From NCBI RefSeq assembly GCF_029544075.1, contig NZ_JAJQJH010000003.1, forward strand, positions 62,001-126,000: a DNA stretch of 64,000 nt. The letters are read 5' to 3'. This document shows positions 43,697 to 53,210 of the stretch, one piece after another; position 1 is the first letter of the stretch, and each line of letters starts with the position of its first letter. Made by a program: the position numbers and the translations under genes. The stretch comes from Chromohalobacter canadensis (GTDB lineage Bacteria; Pseudomonadota; Gammaproteobacteria; Pseudomonadales; Halomonadaceae). Below the pieces are notes generated by a model. That model was given only the letters and a program-made list of their open reading frames with translations. It made no database searches and was not told the DNA's origin.

Positions 43697-45103
43697 TCAG
43701 CGCGTCTCCGGGAATAGCGATGCCAGAGCGTCCAAGGTCGCGGTGACATCGGCTTGTTCGTAGATTCCCTGCTGGAGGAAACCCTCGAGACGTGGATAAA
43801 GGGCGACGGCGCGGTCGAGCTGCGGGTCGTGTCCCGCGGCGTAAGCACCGACGCTGATCAGGTCGCGATTGCGTTGATAACGTGAGAAAAGCTGCTTGAA
43901 GCGTTTCGCCCGGCGCTGGTGAGCGCCCTCGGTGATCTCGGTCATCGCGCGGCTGATCGAGGCTTCGATATCGATGGCGGGGTAGTGCCCGCTCTCCGCC
44001 AGGTCCCGCGAGAGCACGACGTGGCCATCGAGGATGGCGCGCGCGGCATCGGCGATGGGGTCCTGTTGGTCGTCACCTTCGGTCAGCACGGTATAGAAGG
44101 CGGTGATCGACCCGCCGCCAGGTTTACCGTTGCCGGCACGCTCGACGAGCCCTGGTAGACGCGCGAAGACAGACGGCGGATACCCTTTGGTGGCGGGCGG
44201 TTCGCCCACGGCCAGGGCGATCTCGCGCATGGCCATGGCGTAGCGTGTCAGAGAGTCCATGATCAACAGGACATTACGCCCTTCGTCGCGGAAGCCTTCG
44301 GCGATGCGTGTAGCGTAGGAGGCGCCTTGCAAGCGCTGCAGCGGCGAGACGTCGGCAGGCGCGGCGACGACCACGGCGCGCTCGCGCCCCTCGGCGCCCA
44401 GGATGTTCTCGATGAATTCCTTGACCTCGCGGCCACGTTCGCCGATCAGGCCGACGACGATGACATCGGCCTGGGTGTAGCGCGACATCATGCCGAGCAA
44501 CACACTCTTGCCGACCCCGGAGCCTGCGAAAAGCCCCATGCGCTGACCGCGGCCGACGCTCAACAGGCCGTTGATGGCACGAATACCGACATCGATGACG
44601 GAGTTGATGGGCGCGCGGTCAAGCGGATTGATGGGCCGCGTGCTCAAGGGCGCGTGGGGCGCGTTCTCCAGTGAGCCCTTGCCGTCGAGCGCGCGACCGT
44701 TGCCGTCCAGCACGCGTCCGAGGAGTGCATCGCCGAGGGGAAAACGGCGCGCGCTGGCGGCATCGCGTTGGTTGCTGCCCAGCGTCAGCACACGCGCCCC
44801 CGGCACCAAGCCTTGGGTGTCGCCAAGCGGCATGAGAAACAGCCGATCACCGGCGAAGCCGACCACTTCGGCTTCGGCATAGTCGGTATGCCCATGCTGG
44901 GCGAGCTCCACCAGGCAAGCGCTGCCCAGCGGCAGGCGCAGGCCGGTCGCTTCGAGCACCAAGCCGGTGGCACGCACGATCTTGCCGTGGGGGCGGCGTG
45001 AATCCAGCCCCTCGATACGCTGCGCGACCTTACCCAGGGCGCGCTGCCAATGGGCGCCATGAGAGGTTGCGTTGTGCGTGTCGGCAAGGTGCGTCTCAGT
45101 CAT
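43697..45103 (-). CDS. fliI: flagellum-specific ATPase FliI
   Basis: 468 residues. Walker [19 protein letters not shown], Walker B region [40 protein letters not shown] and [20 protein letters not shown], which identify type III export ATPases. Drives unfolding and entry of export substrates with FliH and FliJ. The ATG at 45103 overlaps fliH by eight bases. Confidence 0.97.
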   Translation of the reverse strand: MTETHLADTHNATSHGAHWQRALGKVAQRIEGLDSRRPHGKIVRATGLVLEATGLRLPLGSACLVELAQHGHTDYAEAEVVGFAGDRLFLMPLGDTQGLVPGARVLTLGSNQRDAASARRFPLGDALLGRVLDGNGRALDGKGSLENAPHAPLSTRPINPLDRAPINSVIDVGIRAINGLLSVGRGQRMGLFAGSGVGKSVLLGMMSRYTQADVIVVGLIGERGREVKEFIENILGAEGRERAVVVAAPADVSPLQRLQGASYATRIAEGFRDEGRNVLLIMDSLTRYAMAMREIALAVGEPPATKGYPPSVFARLPGLVERAGNGKPGGGSITAFYTVLTEGDDQQDPIADAARAILDGHVVLSRDLAESGHYPAIDIEASISRAMTEITEGAHQRRAKRFKQLFSRYQRNRDLISVGAYAAGHDPQLDRAVALYPRLEGFLQQGIYEQADVTATLDALASLFPETR

Positions 45104-45866
45104 CACCGGCCTCCGGTTCCGTTGCCGAGGAAGGTGCGACATGGCGCTTGCGACGCTGATTCAACGCGCTTTGCCAGCGGGTCTCGAGCGTGGCATCGAG
45201 CCCGCCGGTGGCGCTTTCGGCACGGCAACCGCCGCGTTGCAGCGAAGCGTCTTCGTGCAGCGTCCAGTGAGCCGCTTCGAGCTCGTTACCGACATGATCG
45301 TTGACCAGCGCCAGGTCGTCGGGGTGTAGCCACAACTGAGTGGGACCGTCGAGCACGGGCTCTTCGTGGAGTAGCTGGCGAACGAGCGTCACTACATGCT
45401 CAGGTGTGGCGATTAATGTCTCGTCGGCTAGATGCTTGCCGGTCAGCATGGCCAACTCGACGAGTTGGTCGGCGAGTTGGGTGTCCATTGTATCCAGCGC
45501 GGCACGGAACTCGCCGGCCAGTTGCCCGAGTGGGGCGAGGGCGTCGTCGAGCTGGCGCTTGGCTTCCTGATCGCCTGTCTCGCGCCCCTCTTGGAGGCCC
45601 TTTTCGTAACCGGCCTGGCGGCCTTCTTCGAAGCCGGCGTCGTAGCCTTCGCGATATGCTTTGTCGCGAGTCTGTTGGTGCAGTGCCTGGCGTTCTTCGA
45701 TGAGCCGCTGACGCTGCTCGCGTCGGCGTTGCTCGAAGCGTTGCGCCCGGTCGAGCTGATCGCTGCCATCGCCACCGCCATGCGGCAGCTCATCCATACG
45801 CCAGAGGCGCCAGCGTTGGTCGTTCGGCGTATGAATGACGTCGTCGGATAGCGGCTTATCAGACAT
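45096..45866 (-). CDS. fliH: flagellar export regulator FliH
   Basis: 256 residues. The Gln/Arg-rich coiled-coil front contains the characteristic glycine repeats ([20 protein letters not shown]). The C-terminal domain ([35 protein letters not shown]) binds FliI. The start at 45866 is preceded by GAGGTGA and overlaps fliG by eight bases. Confidence 0.93.
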   Translation of the reverse strand: MSDKPLSDDVIHTPNDQRWRLWRMDELPHGGGDGSDQLDRAQRFEQRRREQRQRLIEERQALHQQTRDKAYREGYDAGFEEGRQAGYEKGLQEGRETGDQEAKRQLDDALAPLGQLAGEFRAALDTMDTQLADQLVELAMLTGKHLADETLIATPEHVVTLVRQLLHEEPVLDGPTQLWLHPDDLALVNDHVGNELEAAHWTLHEDASLQRGGCRAESATGGLDATLETRWQSALNQRRKRHVAPSSATEPEAGDD

Positions 45867-46854
45867 AACTGTCGTCACCTCCGCTCAATACGATGTCGCC
45901 GTTGTCGGCCAGGCGGCGCACGACCTGCAGGATCGCTTTCTGCTCGGTCTCGACCTGGGAAACGCGTACCGGGCCGCGTGCCTCGAGGTCCTCGCGCATC
46001 AGCGTGGCCGCACGTTGCGACATGTTTTGCGTGATCTTGTCGATCAGAGCTTCCTGGGCACCCTTGAGGGCCACGACCAGCGAGTTGGTATCGACTTCCT
46101 TGAGGATGAGCTGGATGCCGCGGTTGTCGATATCCAGCAGATTCTCGAACAGGAACATCTCGTCGATGATGCGCTGCGCGAGGTCGTCGTTGTGCGCCCG
46201 CACGGCGTCGATGACGACTTCTTCCTGGGACGAGTTCATCAGGTTGAGGATCTCGGCCGCAGTTCTTACGCCGCCCATCTTGCTGCGTTTGACGTTCTGG
46301 CCATCGAGCATGCTGCCGAGAACCTCGGTGAGCTCCTGCAACGCCGCCGGCTGCACGCCGCTGAAAGTGGCGATACGCAGCACGACGTCGTTGCGCAGCT
46401 TTTCATCGAGATGCTCGAGCACATCGGCGGCCAAGTTGCGATCCAGGTGGATGATGATGGTGGCAATAATCTGCGGGTGCTCGTCGCGGATCAGCTCGGT
46501 GACGGCCGTGCTTTCCATCAGGTTCAGCGCGTCGATGCCCGAGGCGGAGCCAGTCGTCTCGAGAATGTCCTCGATCACGCTATTGGCGCGCTCGCTGCCC
46601 AGCGCCTTGGTGAGCACGGTGCGTATGTGCTCGCTGCTGTGCAGGTTGACGGCGGAGAACTGGTCTATCTCGTCATGGAATTCGCGCAGGGCCTCTTCCA
46701 TGTCCTCGTGCGAGATTTGGCTCAAGGAGGCCATCTCCAGGCTGATTTCCTGGACCTCTTTGTTGCTGAGGTACTTGAAGACCTCGGCGGCGCTGTCCTC
46801 GTCCAGCGAGAGCAGCAGAATTGCGCTTCGGCGAGCGCCACTCATTTTACTCAT
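45859..46854 (-). CDS. fliG: flagellar motor switch protein FliG
   Basis: 331 residues, the usual length. N-terminal SGARRSAILLLSLDEDSAAE, middle EHPQIIATIIIHLDRNLAAD, and the C-terminal torque helix DLAQRIIDEMFLFENLLDID with charged residues that meet the stator. Overlaps fliF by eight bases. Confidence 0.97.
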   Translation of the reverse strand: MSKMSGARRSAILLLSLDEDSAAEVFKYLSNKEVQEISLEMASLSQISHEDMEEALREFHDEIDQFSAVNLHSSEHIRTVLTKALGSERANSVIEDILETTGSASGIDALNLMESTAVTELIRDEHPQIIATIIIHLDRNLAADVLEHLDEKLRNDVVLRIATFSGVQPAALQELTEVLGSMLDGQNVKRSKMGGVRTAAEILNLMNSSQEEVVIDAVRAHNDDLAQRIIDEMFLFENLLDIDNRGIQLILKEVDTNSLVVALKGAQEALIDKITQNMSQRAATLMREDLEARGPVRVSQVETEQKAILQVVRRLADNGDIVLSGGDDSYV

Positions 46855-48643
46855 TGGAACCCATCCACCCTCTGACGATCATGGCGACGAGACGCGGGTC
46901 TTCCTGAGCGATCTCACGTACGTCACGGAGGTTTTGCTCGTAGCTGGCTGAGCGCCGCTCACGCCGCTTCTGTGGCGGCACCGGCGGTTCTTCCTCGGTG
47001 CCAGCTGTCTCGGCTTGAGTAGTCGCGTAAGCGTCGGCGCCACCCCCCGTACCGGCACCCGCGGTTGCGCCGGCGGGCATTGTAAAGGCGGGGCGTTCGG
47101 TCTGACGTTGGACCAGCGGGCGCAGCACCTTGAACCATAGGAACAGGGCGACGAGGCCGATCAGCAGGTATTTGCCCAGCGTGGCAGCCAATGACCACAG
47201 CAAGGTGGATTCCCACCATGGTGATTCGGGGGGCTGCTCATTGGCTTCGTCGAAGGGCGAATTGACGACCTCGAGCTGGTCGCCACGTGCTGCCGAGAAG
47301 CCCATGGCCTGCTGCACAAGGCTGCGGATGTTGGCAATCTCATCGTCGCTCAGTGGCACCCGCGTAGGATTGCCGTCCTCGTCGACGCCGTCGCGGTAAT
47401 TGACCACGATGGCGGCATTGAGACGTTCGATGGCACCTACCTGGTGCTGAACGTGTTCGACCTGGTGATCGACCTCGTAATTGATGGTGTTGTCGCGGCT
47501 GGTGCGCCCCAGGGCGGCGTTTTCCTGGGTCGCGGCGTCTTCGCCATCCCCGCCCTGAGCGTTATCTTCTTGTGCATCGCCGTCTTCGCCATCCTCGTCT
47601 TCCTGCGGTGCGTTGATGGGAGACGGCGCGGTGCCGGGCGGCTGATTGCTCAATGCGCCAGGAATCCCCATGGCCAGGTCGGCATCGCCGCTGTAGGTGA
47701 TGCTTGATTGCTCGCTACGTACGGCGGCTTCATTGGGCGGCTGGTTGGGGGAGTAGGTTTCGCTGGTGCCTTCACGCTTGGAAAAATCAAGTTGGGCGGA
47801 GACTTCGGCCTTGACGTTACTCGCGCCGACGATGGGCGCCAGAATCGATTCGATGCGCTCGGCATAGTTGCGCTCGACGCGGGAGACGTAATCCAGCTGC
47901 GTGCCGCTGAGTGCGTCGTTGCCATCACTGGCAGGGGAGAGCAGGCGGCCTTTTTGGTCGACTATGGAAATATCATCGGTCGCCAGCTCGGAAACGCTAC
48001 TCGACACCAGGTGCATGATCGCCTGTACCTGACCCTCACCGAGAACGCGCCCGCGTTGCAGATCGAGCATGACGGAAGCGCTGGCGGGCTCACTCTCGCG
48101 TACGAACACTGAGGGCTTGGCCATGGCGAGGTGAACGCGAGCATGAGATACCGGGCCAAGGTCTTCGATGGTGCGCGAGAGTTCGCCCTCGAGCGCGCGC
48201 TGATAATTGACATGCTCGGCAAACTGACTGATGCCGAACGACTGCTCGTCCATCAGCTCATAGCCCACGCCGGAGGCTTCCGGCAGGCCTTGTTCGGCGA
48301 GCTGCATGCGTAGCTTATTAACTCGGTTGGCAGGTACTAGTAGCGCCTGACCGTTCTCACTGAACTCGTAGGGCACGCCCATGGTGTCGAGCTCGGCAAC
48401 GATCTTCCCGCCATCTTCCTGGGTGAGCGTCGAGTAAAGCACGCGGTAATCGGGGGAGTTTGCCCACATCAAAAGCGCAGCAATGACCGCGACGCTCGCG
48501 GCGGCGGCGATAATCAGCGGTACGCGCGGGTTACTGCGGAGTCGTTCGACAAACGATTGGGCGTTGGCCGGGGCGGCGTTGCCTTGACGTTGTCCTGGCG
48601 TACCTTGGTTGGCCTCGGTCGAGGAGGATGCTGCTGTGCTCAT
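46847..48643 (-). CDS. fliF: flagellar MS-ring protein FliF
   Basis: 598 residues. Two membrane helices (about 47-65, VPLIIAAAASVAVIAALLMW; and about 470-490, LGKYLLIGLVALFLWFKVLR) flank the periplasmic ring-building region (YRVLYSTLTQEDGGKIVAEL, YRALEGELSRTIEDLGPVSH as variants of the family). The C-terminal FliG-binding helix is present (VREIAQEDPRLVAMIVRGWM). The ATG at 48643 is used, with GGAGG five bases upstream. The acidic loop near 385-415 is halophile-like. Confidence 0.95.
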   Translation of the reverse strand: MSTAASSSTEANQGTPGQRQGNAAPANAQSFVERLRSNPRVPLIIAAAASVAVIAALLMWANSPDYRVLYSTLTQEDGGKIVAELDTMGVPYEFSENGQALLVPANRVNKLRMQLAEQGLPEASGVGYELMDEQSFGISQFAEHVNYQRALEGELSRTIEDLGPVSHARVHLAMAKPSVFVRESEPASASVMLDLQRGRVLGEGQVQAIMHLVSSSVSELATDDISIVDQKGRLLSPASDGNDALSGTQLDYVSRVERNYAERIESILAPIVGASNVKAEVSAQLDFSKREGTSETYSPNQPPNEAAVRSEQSSITYSGDADLAMGIPGALSNQPPGTAPSPINAPQEDEDGEDGDAQEDNAQGGDGEDAATQENAALGRTSRDNTINYEVDHQVEHVQHQVGAIERLNAAIVVNYRDGVDEDGNPTRVPLSDDEIANIRSLVQQAMGFSAARGDQLEVVNSPFDEANEQPPESPWWESTLLWSLAATLGKYLLIGLVALFLWFKVLRPLVQRQTERPAFTMPAGATAGAGTGGGADAYATTQAETAGTEEEPPVPPQKRRERRSASYEQNLRDVREIAQEDPRLVAMIVRGWMGSNE

Positions 48644-48922
48644 GTCATCCTCCGGCAACGCCGGGGTAGGCACTGAAAAGGTCCAGCGGCAAGCATGGGG
48701 GTGTCCAACTCCAAAATTCTGCGCATCGTTTGACGCTCGTGAAGGCGCGATCGATACCGTCACGAGGCGTATGTGTGATGACGGCCATTATGTGGAGCTA
48801 AGAAAACCCTAAAGGGTGGAAAAGCCGATGTTTTAGGTCCCAATTGCAGATATGACGCAAGCTAGGTTGCTGATAGGGTTCATCAACGTATTCCAGAGCT
48901 GTTCGATCGGCGGAGAAAAGTC

Positions 48923-49246
48923 ATGAGTGCACCGGCCATTTCCCAAGCGCTTCAGCAAATGCAGTCCATGGCCAACCAGGCGGGCCAGATGTCCGGGAGT
49001 CAGGTCAATACGGCGGTAGGTAGCGGTGGTTTCACCGGCGAGTTGCATAGTGCGATTTCGCGCATCAACAGTTTGAAGCAGACTGCCAATGCGCAGGCCG
49101 AAGCCTTTGAGGCGGGTGCGCCGGGTGTGGAGCTCAACGACGTAATGGTCGATATGCAAAAGGGCAGCATCGCCTTTGAGATGGGCAAGCAGGTACGCAA
49201 CCGCGTGGTTACTGCCTATAAGGATGTCATGAATATGCAGGTGTGA
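48923..49246 (+). CDS. fliE: flagellar hook-basal body protein FliE
   Basis: 107 residues, the normal length. ISQALQQMQSMANQAGQ at the front, and the conserved C-terminal VELNDVMVDMQKGSIAFEMG, KQVRNRVVTAYKDVMNMQV. FliE joins the MS ring to the rod. Divergent from fliF across 279 bases. That gap should hold both promoters, but I could not fix them. Confidence 0.95.
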   Translation: MSAPAISQALQQMQSMANQAGQMSGSQVNTAVGSGGFTGELHSAISRINSLKQTANAQAEAFEAGAPGVELNDVMVDMQKGSIAFEMGKQVRNRVVTAYKDVMNMQV

Positions 49247-49266
49247 TGCGTTAGTGTGTCGCCCAG

Positions 49267-49288
49267 GCACCGCCATCCCCGGCGGTGC
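49267..49288 (+). terminator. hairpin after fliE
   Basis: Stem GCACCGCC/GGCGGTGC with a 6-base loop, 20 bases after the fliE stop, without a U-tract. Possible rho-assisted end. Confidence 0.4.
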
Positions 49289-49350
49289 GACGCGTATTGG
49301 CTCTTCCCGTGAGCCGACGCCTACCTACCGATAACGCTACAAAACCTTAC

Positions 49351-50451
49351 CTACCGATAACGCTGCAAGAAGCGCGTGTCGATGTAGCGCTTGAGCCGCA
49401 AGGCCAGGCGACCGCCTCGCCAGTGTTCTCCGTAAAGCGCCAACCCCTTGTCGTGCATGTCCACGATGGCCAGCGCCGTTGCCGGTGGGTGGTAATCGTG
49501 TAGAGGGGCGCCGTTTTGCAAGGCAACCAGATTCTGCAGCAGCACGGGTCCTTGGCGGACGCCTTCGATGCCGCGCTTGGGAAGGCTGTGATCGATCAGC
49601 GAGGCGCAGTCGCCGACGGCAAAGATCGTCGCGTGCTGTTCGCTCTGTAGCGTTGCCTTGATACGGATGCCGTTATCGTCGAGCGCCAGTGGCAGGTCGG
49701 CGACGCAGTACGCGGGTCGCAATCCCGTGGCGAGGACGATGTCGTCGGGAGGAACATCGAGGATGTCGAGCCATTCGGCGCCGCCGTCGAGCGCCACGCT
49801 GGGGTGCCAGTCGACGCCTAGACGCGAGAGCTGACGGCTGGCCCATCGGGACGCGGCATCCGGAGCGTCGGATATGAGGCGTGGGTGGCGTGTGACAAGC
49901 CGAACCTCGTTGGCGGCCCCGAGGCGTTGGCTCAGCCCTGCCAAATTGGCAGCCATTTCCACGCCGGAAGGCCCGCCGCCAACCACGACCATATGCAGAG
50001 CCCGGTGCTGCTGGGCGGCATTGAGCACATGCTGGCGCAGTGCGTCGAGGCGCTCGATAGGTTTAACGTGCCAGTAGCGTGCATTGCCCCAGGCGGGCAC
50101 AGTCGCGCCGGTTGGGGTCGGCGGGACGACATCGCTGCCCACATTGAGTGAGAGTACATCGAAGTCGATATGGTGACCGTCGGCTAGGAAGACATGTTTG
50201 GTATGCACGTCGAGTGCCACGAAAGGCGCTGTGACATGCTCAATGCCATGGCGTGCGGTGAGGGCTGCGATGTTGAGGCTACAGGCATCACGTGGTGCGC
50301 CACTGAGCAGTCGTGCGGCCATGCCCGAATACCAGAAGCGTGTGGGGGCCACGAGTGTGATGCGATAGCCGGCGCGACGTAATGCGGTAGCATGTTTCAG
50401 CAGGTGAAGGTGCGCGTGACCGGCACCCACCAGCACCAGGTGCGTCGTCAT
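49351..50451 (-). CDS. NADH dehydrogenase-like FAD/NAD(P) oxidoreductase
   Basis: 366 residues. N-terminal FAD-binding loop LVLVGAGHAHLHLLKHA (about 5-21), second dinucleotide loop MVVVGGGPSGVEMAANLAGL (about 140-160), and the C-terminal FAD motif TIFAVGDCASL. It resembles the family that also occurs fused to the N-terminus of SelD, and type II NADH dehydrogenases more distantly. There is no C-terminal membrane anchor beyond a basic amphipathic end (RLALRLKRYIDTRFLQRYR). The electron acceptor is not determined. Minus strand, alone. Confidence 0.8.
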   Translation of the reverse strand: MTTHLVLVGAGHAHLHLLKHATALRRAGYRITLVAPTRFWYSGMAARLLSGAPRDACSLNIAALTARHGIEHVTAPFVALDVHTKHVFLADGHHIDFDVLSLNVGSDVVPPTPTGATVPAWGNARYWHVKPIERLDALRQHVLNAAQQHRALHMVVVGGGPSGVEMAANLAGLSQRLGAANEVRLVTRHPRLISDAPDAASRWASRQLSRLGVDWHPSVALDGGAEWLDILDVPPDDIVLATGLRPAYCVADLPLALDDNGIRIKATLQSEQHATIFAVGDCASLIDHSLPKRGIEGVRQGPVLLQNLVALQNGAPLHDYHPPATALAIVDMHDKGLALYGEHWRGGRLALRLKRYIDTRFLQRYR

Positions 50452-50544
50452 GAAGGCGTGTTCCTTGGGCCAGTCGGCCGCCGCGCGACACGTCGGGGCG
50501 GTCATGTACTCACTCTAGACGATGTCGGTGCCGTGGCGCTTGTC

Positions 50545-51492
50545 TTACTTGGCGCCAGCGTGCCTGCCTTGCCAAGCGGAAAGCGAATAAAGCGCCAGCC
50601 CGAACCAGATGAGCACGAAGGTGATGAGTTGCAGGGTGCCTAATGGCTCGCGAAAGATTAGCAGTGCGATCAAGAATTGCAGAGTGGGGTTGATGTACAT
50701 CAAGAACCCCACTGTCGACAGGCGCAGTCGGCGTGCAGCTCCGGCGAAGGCTAGCAACGGCAGGGCCGTTAGGGCGCCGCTCGCGATCAATAGCAGGGTG
50801 TTGTGGGCGGTACCACCAAAATGGGATAGACCGGCAATCTCGAACCAAGCCACGGCAAGTAAGCCGAGGGGCAGCAGTATCAGTGTCTCGACGAACAACC
50901 CCGAAAGGCCATCCAGGCTGACCTGCTTGCGCAGCAGGCCATAGGTGCCGAAGCTGAGAGCAAGAAAGATGCTGATCCAGGGTAGGCCGCCGAGACCCAC
51001 CAGTTGAATACCGATGGCGACGACGGCGATGGCCACTGCGGCGCCCTGGAGGCGTGACATGCGCTCGCGCAAGACCAGCATGCCCAGTGCCACGTTGATC
51101 AGTGGCGTCATGAAATAACCGAGGCTGGCCTGGAGGACGTGGTGGGTCTCCACAGCGTAGATGTAGAGCCCCCAGTTGAAGCCGATGAGCAAGGCGCAAC
51201 CGAGTACCCGCACCAGCAGGCGTGGCGCGCGCAAGGCGGCCATGACCGGTTGCCAGCGCCCCAGAACGGTGACCACGAGGACCAGAAACAGACACGCCCA
51301 GAGGATGCGGTGGGTAAGGATTTCCCAGGCGGGCACGCCATCGAAAAGCGCGAAAAAAAGCGGAAAGCAGCCCCATAGCGTATAGGCGATCACGCCGAAT
51401 GCAACGCCCTTGGCAGCGTCTTTATCGGCGGCGGTCTTCGATGCGGAAGACGTGTCTTGCGTGGCACTTTCTCTGGCATTCTCTTGGGCCAT
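50545..51492 (-). CDS. rarD: EamA-family permease RarD
   Basis: 315 residues with about ten membrane helices in two EamA repeats. RarD landmarks: GVIAYTLWGCFPLFFAL, THRILWACLFLVLVV, FNWGLYIYAVETHHVLQASL, GYFMTPLINVALGMLVLRER, and FLMYINPTLQFLIALLIFRE. Substrate unknown. The first 28 residues are a polar, Ala/Ser/Lys-rich tail. Confidence 0.9.
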   Translation of the reverse strand: MAQENARESATQDTSSASKTAADKDAAKGVAFGVIAYTLWGCFPLFFALFDGVPAWEILTHRILWACLFLVLVVTVLGRWQPVMAALRAPRLLVRVLGCALLIGFNWGLYIYAVETHHVLQASLGYFMTPLINVALGMLVLRERMSRLQGAAVAIAVVAIGIQLVGLGGLPWISIFLALSFGTYGLLRKQVSLDGLSGLFVETLILLPLGLLAVAWFEIAGLSHFGGTAHNTLLLIASGALTALPLLAFAGAARRLRLSTVGFLMYINPTLQFLIALLIFREPLGTLQLITFVLIWFGLALYSLSAWQGRHAGAK

Positions 51493-51613
51493 GGGGACCT
51501 CAACGTGGGGCGATGATGCCGAACAGGCGAACGCTAATCTAACATGGACGAAAGGGGCTTGCCGCTGCCCTGAGCTGGCCTTCAGACTGAATCTTCAATC
51601 CGGGAGGTGTGTG

Positions 51614-52417
51614 ATGAGCGAATTGCGTACGACGCTGGTGCAGGCCGACCTGCGCTGGGAAGATCCCCAAGCCAATTGCCGCTTGCTCGAGGAACGTCTG
51701 GGCACGCTCTCGTCCGAGGATACGGACTTGATCGTGCTGCCGGAAATGTTCGCCACGGGGTTCACCATGAACTCCCGCGAGATGGCCGAACCCATGGCGC
51801 AGAGCGCCACCGTTGGCTGGATGGTCGAACAAGCCCGCCAGCGTGGCTGTGTGGTGACCGGCAGCGTGGCCGTTGTCGAAGACGGAGAGTACTTCAACCG
51901 TCTCGTCTGGGCGCGCCCGGATGGCGATATCACGTATTACGACAAGCGCCACCTGTTCCGCATGGCCGGCGAGCACGAACGCTATGGCATGGGCAGCGAG
52001 CGCGTCATTGTCGAGCTCAAGGGATTTCGAATCCTGTTGAGTGTCTGCTACGACCTTCGGTTTCCCGTATGGCTGCGCCAGCAGCCCGCATCGGGCGAAC
52101 ATTTCGAGTATGATGCGCTGCTGTGCGTCGCCAACTGGCCCGCGCCTCGCCGTCAACCTTGGCGGACCCTGCTACAGGCACGTGCCGTCGAAAACCTCTG
52201 CTATGTAATCGGCGTCAACCGCGTGGGGGAAGATGCCAAGGGGTTGGCATACGCGGGCGACTCGATGCTCGTCGATTTCAAGGGCGAGCCCTTTATCGAC
52301 GAGCCGCGCGATGTGCCTTTCATGCGTACCGGTCGTCTGGATCGCCAGGCGCTGAGTACGTTCCGTGACAAATTTCCGGCCTGGATGGACGCCGATCGCT
52401 TCCAGGTCGAGGAGTGA
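51614..52417 (+). CDS. yafV: omega-amidase YafV-type, nitrilase superfamily
   Basis: 267 residues. The catalytic triad is visible: Glu in LPEMFATGF (about 41), Lys in YYDKRHLFRMAGE (about 107), Cys in LLSVCYDLRFPVW (about 141). It would hydrolyse alpha-ketoglutaramate or alpha-ketosuccinamate to ketoacid and ammonia (metabolite repair after glutamine transamination). GGGAGG precedes the ATG. Followed nine bases later by rsuA, likely one transcript. Confidence 0.9.
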   Translation: MSELRTTLVQADLRWEDPQANCRLLEERLGTLSSEDTDLIVLPEMFATGFTMNSREMAEPMAQSATVGWMVEQARQRGCVVTGSVAVVEDGEYFNRLVWARPDGDITYYDKRHLFRMAGEHERYGMGSERVIVELKGFRILLSVCYDLRFPVWLRQQPASGEHFEYDALLCVANWPAPRRQPWRTLLQARAVENLCYVIGVNRVGEDAKGLAYAGDSMLVDFKGEPFIDEPRDVPFMRTGRLDRQALSTFRDKFPAWMDADRFQVEE

Positions 52418-52426
52418 ATTTCCTGC

Positions 52427-53134
52427 ATGCGTCTCGACCGTTTTTTAAGTGAAAGTACCGAGCTGACGCGCTCGCTGGCCAAGAAAGCCCTGCACCGCGG
52501 CGAGGTCGAGGTGGATGGCGAAGTGATCAAGAATGCCGCCTTCAAGCTCGATCAAGAACAGGACGTGCGCTGGATGGGGGAGCCGTTGGCCTTGGTTGGT
52601 GTGCGGTATCTGATGCTCAACAAGCCCACGGGCTATGAATGCACGACACGGCCGGGACGCTACCCCTCGGTGGTCGAGCTGCTGGATGTCACCAAGCGCG
52701 ATCGCCTGCATATCGCCGGGCGCCTGGATGTGGACACCACTGGGCTCGTGCTGATCACCGAGGACGGCCAATGGTCGCATCGACTGACATCCCCCAAGCG
52801 GCGCTGCGACAAGCATTATCTCGTGACTCTGGCACAGCCACTGAAGGACGGGGCGGAAGATCTCCTGGCAGCGGGATTGATGCTGGAGAGGGAAGACAAG
52901 CCGACATTGCCTGCGCGCCTTGAACGTCTGCCTGCGACGGACGAAGACGAGGTGGTTCAGGCGCGTCTGGTCATCCAAGAAGGCCGCTATCATCAGATCA
53001 AGCGCATGTTCGCGGCGCTGGGTAACGAGGTCGTGGCGCTGCATCGTGAACGGATCGGCGATATCGTCCTCGACTCAACGCTAGCCACGGGAGAGTGGCG
53101 GGAACTTACCGAGACGGAAATCGCCTCCATCTAG
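52427..53134 (+). CDS. rsuA: 16S rRNA pseudouridine(516) synthase RsuA
   Basis: 235 residues. N-terminal S4 RNA-binding domain (about 1-60; LRDRFL-type start MRLDRFLSES, HRGEVEVDGEVIKNAAFKL), then the RsuA family core MLNKPTGYECTTR and catalytic Asp in GRLDVDTTGLVLITEDG (about 103). C-terminal VIQEGRYHQIKRMFAALGNE. RsuA and RluE/RluB are close; the length and S4 domain favour RsuA. Confidence 0.9.
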   Translation: MRLDRFLSESTELTRSLAKKALHRGEVEVDGEVIKNAAFKLDQEQDVRWMGEPLALVGVRYLMLNKPTGYECTTRPGRYPSVVELLDVTKRDRLHIAGRLDVDTTGLVLITEDGQWSHRLTSPKRRCDKHYLVTLAQPLKDGAEDLLAAGLMLEREDKPTLPARLERLPATDEDEVVQARLVIQEGRYHQIKRMFAALGNEVVALHRERIGDIVLDSTLATGEWRELTETEIASI

Positions 53135-53210
53135 TTTATACCGTTATCTATTTTGTGCGCTTATCGCTTCTTAACCTGACGAGCCGCTAATAGGCTGACA
53201 AAAAAGTTCG

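Noticed and set aside
45835-46951. Two long plus-strand frames across the fliG region
   Set aside because: Both are antisense shadows of fliG, whose motifs are unambiguous; high-GC codon bias keeps such frames open.
48691-48708. GG-N10-GC pattern upstream of fliF resembling a sigma-54 promoter
   Set aside because: Only the GG and GC cores and part of the -12 box fit (TGGACAC ... ATGCT). The enterobacterial-like gene order gives no independent reason to expect sigma-54 control.
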